Of a stretch of DNA of 64,000 nucleotides, positions 34,049 through 43,004 are shown piece after piece (positions within the stretch are counted from its first letter, which is position 1; every line of letters starts with the position of its first letter). The translations under genes were made by a program, and so were the position numbers. Source of the stretch: Morella rubra (taxonomy: Eukaryota; Streptophyta; Magnoliopsida; Fagales; Myricaceae); the NCBI GenBank assembly GCA_003952965.2, contig CM025855.1, positions 21,701,122-21,765,121 on the forward strand, written 5' to 3'. Below the pieces are notes generated by a model, which did no database searches, was not told the origin of the DNA, and saw nothing but the letters and a program-made list of their open reading frames with translations.

Positions 34049-34959
34049 CCCTGCGGCTGTGTTGCTTGCACCACACTTGGCTCTTGAAGACTGCAATGTA
34101 GCTGGTTATGATATTCGCAAAGGAACTAGAGTCCTAATAAACGTGTGGGGTATGGGACGAGACCCTTCAATATGGGAAGCACCAGAAGAGTTCTGCCCAG
34201 AGAGGTTCTTGGGAAAAGCTATTGATGTGAAGGGAGAAAATTTCGAGCTATTGCCATTTGGTTCAGGAAGAAGGATGTGCCCTGGGTACAGCCTTGGACT
34301 AAAGCTGATTAGTTCGAGCTTGGCTAATATACTACATGGATTTGAGTGGAAATTGCCAGAAAATATGGAGCCGAAAGATTTAAGCATGGAGGAACTTTAT
34401 GGTTCGGCAAAACCTCGGAAGGTCCCACTTTTTGCAGTCATGAAGCCTCGACTCCCACTTCATCTTTATTAATAGCTATCATATCTAATTGTGTTGTATA
34501 ACCTTTTAATTTACATAATTGATTTCCGTTAAGTCCACCTGGAAAGAAAATAGTGTTGTTCCAATTACCCAAGATAAAATATAGCTTCGATCAATAAATT
34601 ACCAGACCTACTTCCGGCGTCTCCGGACACATTTTCTTTTAGTTTTGACAAACTCATGAGTTCCGAGACATTTTTTTCCGGTCCAAAACGACAGATTTCT
34701 TGCAGTAATCTCCTACTTAAAGTTGGCCAATGTTTCCTGAAAATATATTTTCATTTTTCTTCTCCAAATTACCCCCAAATGTGGTATCAGTTTTTAAATA
34801 TCTATTGCAATGTTCCCAACTGACATAGAAAAAAGAGAAAAGTAAATGTATTTTTTTTTTTTTGGTTGAAACAAGTATTTTATATATGAAACTAAAACGC
34901 ACCAAACAAACCAGCCAAGGCTTACAAACCAAGAACAACAACAACCACGACAAAAATAA

Positions 34960-35158
34960 GAGTGTTCGGTAGAAATTTTAAAAGTTTTGAAGTCTGTGAA
35001 AATATAAAAATATTTTATGAAATATGATGAAAAAGTGAAGAAATAAAATATTTAAATAAATATTATAATAAAAAATAAATTAATAAAAGGAAAAAATTTA
35101 TTTTATAATTTTATAATAAAAATAAAAATTTAGGGTGAAAATTTCTCACCCGAACACC
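34960..35158. mobile_element. AT-rich MITE, about 200 bp
   Basis: The ends GAGTGTTCGGTAGAAATTTT and, inverted, GGTGTTCGGGTGAGAAATTT pair as imperfect terminal inverted repeats around an almost pure AT core. A target duplication is not clear, so the superfamily (hAT or PIF/Harbinger) is open. Confidence 0.6.
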
Positions 35159-35465
35159 ATCGAAAAAGCAGAAAAGCAGAAAACAGAAAAGGACAACGAT
35201 CTTCTATGCAACTTAATGTATTATTTATTAATGCAACTTCAACAATCTTCTGTGCAAAAATATCTGCCGGTCCGTACAACTGGTTCAATCATCATTATTT
35301 TGACAACGATCTGGGTTTGAATATTTTGAAAAAAGAACGATAAAAGAAAGAAAGGACATGTTCCACGTGAATCTTTCCTAGCAGTTCTGTTCCTAATTTT
35401 GTCCAGTGCATCGTGACACACACATATAAGTTAACAAGGTTTAATTCAATGCCATTCTCTTATCA

Positions 35466-35579
35466 CACTACAACACATTCGTCTTCAGTGGCAAAAATTT
35501 TCGCCACTAAAAATATTATTTTCGTCATAGAAGCTTATCAATAACGAAAAAAAATTGCCACAATTTCGACGTTGTAGCC
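35466..35579. mobile_element. CACTA-type terminus or tiny deletion derivative
   Basis: CACTACAACACATTCGTC begins the segment, followed by AGTGGCAAAAATTTTCGCCA and TTTCGTCATAG-type subterminal motifs. An inverted CGACGTTGTAG lies at about 35568, where a CACTA end would need TGTTGTAGTG. The 3-bp duplication is not confirmed. Confidence 0.35.
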
Positions 35580-36344
35580 CTGTATTGTTCATTAGCAATG
35601 AAAATTTAAAATCATCACTACGTATATCTGTTCGAACAAGCAAATATGTTCGAAATAAATACCGAAGGATAAAACCGAAATTTGAAAAACACATGGCTCT
35701 ACACGTCAACGCATTAACCGCTCAGATAGGTGAAAAGACGAAATACTCCAACTACCTTATCTAACGTTATCGTTTTGGTTGAGGGCAATATGGTCATTTC
35801 GTCCGAATATTAAATGTCCTCTGCGATACCTGCCCCTTCCCCTGTTGCTCGTCAGTCCCCCTTCCCCTGCAGCATGTCAGTAGGCGCCTGCGCCTGCCTC
35901 CTTTCCTGCAACTTGTCCATGCGTCAATCACATTTTCATCTTTCTGCTTCGTTTGTTTTTCTTTTTTTTTTGTTTTTTTTTTTACCGCATTAATGTTTGT
36001 CTTCTTCTTCTTTTTTTTTTTTTTAATAACTTTCAAATATTTATATTATAATAAAAAATAAATAACCATCAATTTAAATATTATAAATTTGTATCAAAAT
36101 TAAAAAAAAAAATCGTAATTATAATAAATATTATAAATAAACATAAATTTAAATATTATTTTATCATTTATCTTTTTCACTCATCCCAATAAAAATAATC
36201 TACAAACAATAATCTTAAAAATCATCATTACTTTTTTACACATCATCAACTTCTACAAAAACACCAATACACCTCTAACATCACCTAAAAATTCTCAAAA
36301 CACTCAACATTTTACGAATCTTCTGAAAACGAACACACCCTAAG

Positions 36345-37233
36345 AAGGCAGACTCCAACGAGCTGCACGGTCACGATCTAAAACATTAGAAGGTAAATTA
36401 GTAGGACACAAGTCGCCCGTCAAGAACTGCTACAGCACCGCTGTGCTAAATTATGAGCTGCGTAGTTGGCTTCCCGGGGTGTCCAAACAAAGCTCCAACC
36501 TACATTCTCCTGTAGTAAGCTTTTGACAGTTGTGACCTCTCCCATAATCTCCCAATCCGGCTCCAACGAGACATTCTACACTTGCTGGATCAGAGTAAGA
36601 CAATCACCCTCAATAATAACCTGCTGCGAAGGAACTGCAACGGTGATTTGGCACGGCATCCTGGCCGCGCGCGCCTCGCCTTTAATTGAACTACTGCCCA
36701 ATGTAATACTAGTCTTGGCTTGAATTATCGCTCCTAGTTCATTACGACAAATAGTTGCCATGTACATAAGCCCCTCAGATAATGCAACATCATAATTAAC
36801 TTTGAAGTGTCCAGTATCCGGGGGTTTCCAAACTTCCTCATTGTCCCTACTATGGGTCTGCCACGCTCATTGGTACTCATCATAGCGACGCAAAACACTA
36901 CCCACCATCTCTGCAGCGCTTATGGGATCCTTACCATGAACAACTTGGTTACGAGCAAACCAGATAACATCAAAACGAATTGCTACTGCCAGCATCAAAT
37001 CCTTCCACTTCTCACGGAGCCCAAAAGGAAGGTTCCTGCTGTGAAGAATGAACCTCAACCACTCAATGATTGGACGGTGGGCAAATTGTTCAGCATTCAA
37101 AGGCCACGGCCCAGATCGCCAAAGGAAATTACTCCCCGGACAAGCAAGGAACAGGTGTTCTCTGAATGCAGCAGAGCCCTGACACAGGGGTCATCGACAC
37201 CTCTCATCCCATTGCTCCGTCTCGCAGTGCATT
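36345..37233 (-). pseudogene. LINE zinc-finger end and RNase H
   Basis: Continues the frame across the copia insertion with EHLFLACPGSNFLWRSGPWP (end of the zf-RVT module). Then FILHSRNLPFGLREKWKDLM and IRFDVIWFARNQVVHGK (conserved spacer), and an RNase H with GAIIQAKTSI, KGEARAARMPCQIAV-like, VIIEGDCLTLIQ and finally REANYAAHNLA. In-frame stops are present, one just after the copia junction. Confidence 0.85.
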
Positions 37234-37491
37234 TGTTAACTGGCGTGACTCATGAAGCTGTTATGCAATTTTATTTGTTGCTATTCTTTAGGATTATGAC
37301 CATTTCTTCATGCTATTTTGTAGGCACTTAGCTGTTAGCAGATTTTTCTGCAACCGTTAGCAGATTTTTCTGCAATTCGGTTTCCATTATGCTGTATAAA
37401 TAAAAGTTTGTTCCTCAATAAAACTACGTCTTCTACAGTCTCTAAATTAGCTTCTCTCATCCTTAGTCTTTAATCTTCTAAATATCCAACA
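37234..37491 (+). repeat. 5' LTR of copia 2
   Basis: Starts TGTTAACTGG and ends AATATCCAACA. It has the TATA-like GTATAAATAAAAG and a 22-bp duplication containing AGCAGATTTTTCTGCAA, a near-palindrome that occurs once in the 3' LTR. Confidence 0.94.
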
Positions 37492-37494
37492 AAT

Positions 37495-37506
37495 TGGTAT
37501 CAGAGC
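37495..37506 (+). other. Primer-binding site of copia 2 (tRNA-iMet)
   Basis: TGGTATCAGAGC lies three bases after the 5' LTR. Confidence 0.92.
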
Positions 37507-37612
37507 AATAGTCTTGAGGGACCTGTGAGATTGAGAGAGCTCAAACACAATTCCTAAACACTTATCACCTATCACTCTAAAAAAAAAACAAAAACACAAA
37601 AACCTATTCAGA

Positions 37613-38353
37613 ATGGATTCAGAAAATTCATTCACTTCCATTGCACCTCCAGTGTTTGATGGAACAAATTATCAGGTGTGGGCTGTTAGAATGGAAGCCT
37701 ATCTTGATGCTAATGATCTATGGGAAGCTGCTGAACAAGAATATGAAGCTCCACCCCTGCCAGACAATCCATCTCTTGCACAAATCAAAAATCAAAAGGA
37801 GAGGAAGCAAAGCAAATCAAAAGCCAGAGCAACCTTGTTTGCATCAGTCTCATCAACCATTTTTACCAGAATAATGACACTGAAAACAGCCAAGGAAATT
37901 TGGGATTTTTTGAAGAAAGAATACGAAGGAAATGAAAGGGTCAAAGGGATGCAAGTGCTGAATTTGATCAGAGAATTTGAGATGCAAAGGATGAAAGAAT
38001 CAGAAACAATCAAGGTATATTCTGACAGACTTCTTGGCATTGTCAACAAAGTAAGACTCCTTGGTACTGATTTTTCTGATTCCAGAATTGTTCAAAAGGT
38101 CGTAGTTACACTTCCTGAAAAGTTTGAAGCTATAATTTCATCTTTAGAAAACTCTAAAGATCTGTCAAGCATTACCTTGGCAGAATTGTTGAACGCACTG
38201 CAGGCACACGAACAAAGGAGGCTTATGAGGCAAGAAGAATCTGTGGAGGGTGCTTTTCAAGCCAAATCACAGAACAAAAAAAAGCAGAACAAAAACAACA
38301 AACCTGGAGGTTATACAAGCTACAACAAAAATAGCCGAAGCAGCAACACTTAA
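37613..38353 (+). pseudogene. Copia 2 gag
   Basis: 246 codons with the UBN2/DUF4219-type capsid layout: APPVFDGTNYQVWAVRMEAY, KEIWDFLKKEYEGNERVKGM, IREFEMQRMKESETIKVYSD and LNALQAHEQRRLMRQEE, then a basic tail. It ends at a TAA (38351-38353) exactly where the polyprotein should go on into the zinc knuckles. The stop fits a CAA-to-TAA change. Confidence 0.92.
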
Positions 38354-39679
38354 GTCTTTCCACCTTGCTCCTACTGCAAAAAGACCAATCATCCACCGAA
38401 TAAGTGTTGGTGGAGGCCAGATGCAAGATTTCACAAGTGTGGTCAGTTAGGGCACATGGAAAGGATATGCAAGACTCAACAGCAACAAGGAGAAGCCAAG
38501 GCTGCTGAGAATCAATCTCAAGAGGAGCAGTTGTTTTTGGTATCATGCTTTGCCACCAACAGCTCCACAGAAAGCTGGCTTATAGATAGTGGTTGTACAA
38601 ACCACATGACTTATGATCGAGAGCTCTTCAGAGAGTTTGACAAGACTGCTATTTCTAAAGTCAGAATTGGAAATGGAGCACATATTGCAGTAAAAGGCAA
38701 AGGAACAGTAGCAATTGAAGGCCACACAGGTCTGAAATTAATTTATGATGTTTTATATGTTCCTGAAATTAATCAAAACCTTTTAAGTGTTACTCAGTTG
38801 TTGGAAAAAGGCTATAAGGTGCCGTTTGAAGACAAAAACTGTGTTATTAAAGATACAAAAGGCATAGAGGTGTTCAAAGTTCAAATGAAAGGCAAAAGCT
38901 TTGCCTTGGATTTGATGAAAGAGGAGCAGGCTGCTGTACACAAAGAAGATAGCAATACAGTGCTTTTGCATAAGAGATTGGGGCATTTCCAACATGCCGC
39001 TCTACTTTTCATGAAGAAGAACAATCTGGTGAAAGGCTTGCCTGAATTAGAGGAAGAGCCACCTAAATGTGCTGTCTGTCAGTATGGGAAGCAAACCAGG
39101 CTTCCTTTTCAACAAAACAAGGCTTGGAGGGCTACACAGAGGCTGCAATTAATACACACAGATGTGGGAGGACCTATGAAAACACCATCATTGAATGGCA
39201 GTAAGTATTATATTGCGTTCATTGATGATTACTCAAGAATGTGCTGGATTTATTTTATGAAGTTTAAATATGAGGTTGCTGACATCTTCGGAAAGTTTAA
39301 AGCTTGGGTTGAAACTCAAAGAAGATGCAAAATGCAGATGATCAGATCTGATAATGGAACTGAATATACCTCTGAAAAGTTTAACAAGTTTTGGAAAGAT
39401 GCAAGCATCGAACATTAGTTAACAGCACCTTACACTCCTCAATAGAATGGTGTTGTGGAGAGGAAAAACCGGACAATTATGGAGATGACAAGGTGCTTGC
39501 TTCATGACAAACGGCTGCCAAAGAAATTTTGGGCTGAGGCTGTAAATACAACAATTTTTCTGCTAAACAGATTGCCAACAAAAGCTTTGTAGAAAAAGAC
39601 TCCATTTGAAGCATGGTATGGCTACAAACCAAAGTTGCTTAATTTGAAAACATTTGGTTGCCTATGTTTCTATTACATT
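38354..39679 (+). pseudogene. Copia 2 zinc knuckles, protease and integrase
   Basis: The frame continues after the stop with CSYCKKTNHPPNKC (a CX2CX4HX4C knuckle) and a second knuckle whose first Cys is Phe (FHKCGQLGHMERIC). The protease shows WLIDSGCTNHMTYD with an intact DSG. Then LLHKRLGHFQH and CAVCQYGKQ (HHCC finger) and the integrase core with HTDVGGP, SDNGTEYTS and NGVVERKNRT. Three in-frame TAG codons (39416, about 39442 and about 39589) interrupt it, each where the family normally has Gln. The frame runs cleanly into the solo-LTR junction at 39679. Confidence 0.9.
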
Positions 39680-40970
39680 TGAGAGAGCAAAAACAACCCA
39701 AGAGGGGGGTGAATTGGGTTTTATAAAAACTTTTATCCTTTTTCTTATAAAGCCAAATATGTAGAGACCCCTTTTTCTTTTTCTAAAGAGCAAGAGAGTA
39801 GATCTATAAAATCAAGGACTATAATGAAGAATAAAAGGAATAGTTAAAGAAGCACAATAAATAGATATCAACAATAAATAGAGATAAGGGTAGAGAGATG
39901 ACACCGTGACTTTTAGGTGATTCGGCCAATATTTGTCTACGTCCACCCCCAAGGCTATTGACTTCCTTGGGCTTTCTTCACTATCTTCAAATAGTAAGTA
40001 CACCTTAGCTTCTGGGTGCTAAGGAACCTTTACAAAGTGTTTTTCGAGCTTACACTTTAACTCACTCTCATAAATCCTCACAACCTAGAGGATTTCTTCT
40101 ACCCAACAAGTAGGACAAGTGTTTTCCCAAACACTCACGTGTTTTTCAAGAATGGGTACAAAGGGAATCTTAGTAAAGGCTCTTTAAGCTGAATAAACAA
40201 ATATGAAGTACTGAGGTGTGCAAAGAGACAAGATTCACAAAGAAAGCAACAGTATTTGCAGGTGGGAGTACGAGCTTTCTTGGTTGGTGGAGCTTCTTTC
40301 TTCTTCAAAGCTTTTTCTCTCTCTAGAAATTAGGGCAAGAGTTAATAGCGCACACTTCCTCTTTTTCTCTCTCCATCTTCTTCTATTTAAAGCTCCTAGG
40401 GCACCAAGGGTCTTCTTGTAAAGTTTGAGTGCCGTTGGAGGTCATTTGAGACAATTTGAAGACTTTTGGATGAGTTGGCGTCGCTCCAGGATTTCTGCAA
40501 AATCGTGCAATGTGTCGACACATTGATGGTATGTGCTGACACATTAAAATTTGGCTTGAAAACAACCTCTCGGGTGTTAGTTCAATGTGTCGACACTTCC
40601 AACACTTAGTCAAAAAATATTTCGAATGACCTGAAAAAAAAACTCTCGGGTAGTAGTTCAATGTGTCGACACTATGGTCCAATGTATCGACACTTCCAAC
40701 ACTTAGACAAAAAATTGTTCTTTAACAGCAACTACCTCAATTCAATAAATCTCAAAAATACTTACAATATAAAAGATGATCAATTAGCAAGTGTAATGAT
40801 GATCAAGTATGCTTGGAGAGATTTTAGAATAAGGAAACCTTGATACTCTAAAAACATAATTTTCTTGAAAGGAATTTCAATGTAAAAACTAAAAGTCTTG
40901 AACGAGTTTGAAAGCTTTGTTATCATCAAAATCAAAATGGATTTTTTGTAAGAACAACCTTAGGCTAACA
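39680..40970 (-). mobile_element. Solo LTR, SIRE-like copia type, 1.29 kb
   Basis: Bounded by TG (39680) and CA (40970) with a 5-bp ACATT duplication (39675-39679, 40971-40975). The minus-strand reading starts TGTTAGCCTAAGGTTG, contains TTTTGATGATAACAAAGC, and ends with ATTCACCCCCCTCTTGGGTT, phrases I associate with SIRE/Maximus LTRs. There is no internal coding DNA, so it arose by LTR-LTR recombination. GTGTCGACAC palindromes recur at 40512-40690. Removing it and one target copy keeps the host frame (FGCLCFYYI into PQVKRDKLD). Confidence 0.9.
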
Positions 40971-40975
40971 ACATT

Positions 40976-42686
40976 CCTCAAGTTAAGAGAGACAAATTGG
41001 ACAAAAAAGCAGAATCTGGGATTTTTGTAGGCTATAGCTCAATTTTAAAGGCCTATAGGATCTACTTACCACAAAGCAACAAAGTAATTGTCAGTAGGGA
41101 TGTTCAATTCCTTGAGTTAGATAACTGGAGTTGGGAGAATGACGAAAAGCTTGAGGTTCATGAGGAGAATGATGATATGGATGATGAACCTGTTAGAGGA
41201 ACCAGATCACTCTCTGACATTTATCAGAGGTGTAATGTTGCTGTAATGGAGCCTGCAGGGTATGAAGAAGCTGATCAAAAGTGGATGGCTGCAATGAAGG
41301 AGGAGCTAAAGATGATTGAAAAGAACCAAACATGGGAGTTGGTAGACAGACCTAAACACAAGAAAGCTATAGGAGTCAAGTGGGTTTACAGGACCAAGCT
41401 CAATCTTGATGGTTTTATAAACAAGTACAAGGCAAGACTTGTTGTGAAGGGATATGCCCAGATGTTTGGGGTAGATTTTTTTGAAACTTTTGCCCCAGTT
41501 GCCAGGTTGGATACCATAAGAATGTTGCTGGCTCTTGCTGCACAAAAAGGCTGGGTTATACACCAAATGGATGTCAAGTCAGCCTTTTTAAATGGATATA
41601 CTTGGAGGAAGAAATTTTTGTGGAGCAACCTGAAGGGTTTGTTTTTCAAGGACAAGAGGAAAAGGTATGTCATTTGAAAAAGGCCTTGTATGGTTGAAAA
41701 TAGGCACCAAGGTCCTGGTATAGCAGAATTGATGCACATTTAATGAACTTAGCCTTTGAAAAAAGTCTGAGTGATATATCCAGAAGGCTGATCATGAAAT
41801 ACTTGTGGTATCTCTATATGTTGATGATCTACTCGTTACAGGAAGTAGCAAGGAGTTGATTGATAAGTTTAAAGAAGAAATGAAGGATGTCTTTGAAATG
41901 ACAGACCTTGGGAGGATGACATTATTCCTTGGTATGCAGATATATCAAAAGCAAAATGAAATATTTCTATGCCAGCAGAAATATGCAAAGGAAGTCCTCA
42001 AGAAATTCAACATGGAAGAGTGCAAGCCAACTGCAACTCCAATGAATCAAAAGGAGAAGTTTTGCAGAGAAGATGGAGCTGAAAAAGTGGATGAAAGGCT
42101 GTACAGGAGTATAATAGGTTGTCTAATGTATTTAACTGCAACCAGGCCAGATATCATGCATGCAGTGAGTTTGCTATCAAGGTATATGCATTGTGCTAGT
42201 GAAATTCATTTTCAAGCAGCAAAAAGAATTCTTCGATATGTTAAGGGCACAATTGATTATGGAATAAGGTTCAGTCAAGTTAAAAACTTCAGTCTCCATG
42301 GTTATTCTGATAGTGATTGGGCTGGATGTGTTGATGATATACGAAACACCTCAGGTTACTGTTTTAGCTTTGGTTCTGGAATTTTTTCATGGTGTTCTAT
42401 AAAGCAAGAAGTCATAGCTCAATCCACAGCAGAAGCAGAATATGTAGCTGCTGTAAATCAAGCCTTTTGGATCAGGAAACTCATGACAGATTTGCATATG
42501 GAACAACAAGAAGGCACACAAATATTTGTGGACAACCAAGCAGCAATTTCGATTGCTAATAATCCAGTGTTCCATGGCAAAACAAAGCACTTCAAGATTA
42601 AGTTTTATCTTCTAAGAGAGGTACAAAGGGAAGGAGAAGTGCAGCTGATCTGCTGCAAAACAGAAAATCAAAGTGCTGAATCCTAA
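40976..42686 (+). pseudogene. Copia 2 reverse transcriptase and RNase H
   Basis: Opens with the integrase tail ([25 protein letters not shown]). The reverse transcriptase has [31 protein letters not shown] and [11 protein letters not shown] one-base insertion near 41598 shifts the frame; the other frame then carries [12 protein letters not shown]. The GLKQAPR box contains stops (about 41690-41700), one of them again a TAG in place of Gln. The last part (41805-42686) is open with SLYVDDLLVTGS (catalytic), LFLGMQIYQ, ATRPDIMHAVSLLSRYM, DSDWAGCVDD, STAEAEYVAA and NPVFHGKTKHFKIKF. Confidence 0.92.
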
Positions 42687-42763
42687 CAAAGGCACTTCCA
42701 AAGAATAGATATGAATTCTTGAGGCAGAAGCTTGGTGTATGTAGCTCCAGAGTCAAGAAGGAG

Positions 42764-42999
42764 TGTTGACTGGCGTGACTCATGAAGCTGTTATGCAGTT
42801 TTATTTGTTGCTATTCTATAGGATTATGACCATTTCTTCATGCTATTTTGTAGGCACTTAGCTGTTAGCAGATTTTTCTGCAATTCGGTTTCCATTATGC
42901 TGTATAAATAAAAGTTTGTTCCTCAATAAAACTACGTCTTCTGCAGTCTCTAAATTAGCTTCTCTCATCCTTAGTCTTTAATCTTCTAAATATCCAACA
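42764..42999 (+). repeat. 3' LTR of copia 2
   Basis: Starts TGTTGACTGG and ends AATATCCAACA, followed by GCATT. It lacks the 22-bp duplication of the 5' LTR. A weak purine tract (CAAGAAGGAG) precedes it. Confidence 0.94.
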
Positions 43000-43004
43000 G
43001 CATT

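Larger units (their letters stand above)
31663..34472 (+). pseudogene. CYP92-like cytochrome P450, two exons, disrupted
   Basis: Plant A-type P450 of the CYP92A kind (assigned from overall sequence recall). It would be an ER-anchored haem monooxygenase; the substrate cannot be inferred. Exon 1 is 31663-32566: a hydrophobic N-terminus (MEFTSCVAVVAMACLAALL), a frameshift near 31740, then LKLPPGPKPWSIIGNLN. The phase-0 intron is 32567-32703. Exon 2 opens with the I-helix DLVAGGTDTSATT, has a one-base loss at about 32750 (after VEW), the ExxR motif ETMR, then a MULE at 32912-34048. It resumes with PERF (CPERFLG) and the haem loop FGSGRRMCPG, ending LPLHLY at 34472. The C-helix WRQ is LRQ here. 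At least two shifts plus the insertion make it non-functional. Copia 1 sits about 105 bp upstream. Confidence 0.92.
34473..36344. other. P450 downstream flank with AT-rich transposon remnants
   Basis: No gene is supported. After the P450 stop comes AT-rich DNA with a MITE (34960-35158), a CACTA-type terminus (35466) and long T-runs (35950-36030). At 36341 the minus strand starts TAGGGTGTGTTCG, a typical hAT-MITE end; its partner was not found. This element removes the 3' end of the adjacent LINE. Confidence 0.5.
37234..42999 (+). mobile_element. Ty1/copia retrotransposon 2, with a solo LTR inside
   Basis: The LTRs (258 and 236 bp) have TG...CA ends and a 5-bp duplication GCATT (37229-37233, 43000-43004). 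They differ by four substitutions plus a 22-bp tandem duplication present only in the 5' copy. The element is therefore young, yet its gag-pol is full of stops. Domain order is gag, protease, integrase, reverse transcriptase, RNase H. A 1.29-kb solo LTR splits the integrase tail from the reverse transcriptase. The insertion broke the minus-strand LINE. Confidence 0.95.

Noticed and set aside
36466-37331. Plus-strand frames of 85 and 174 codons
   Set aside because: They are antisense shadows of the LINE RNase H and the copia LTR.
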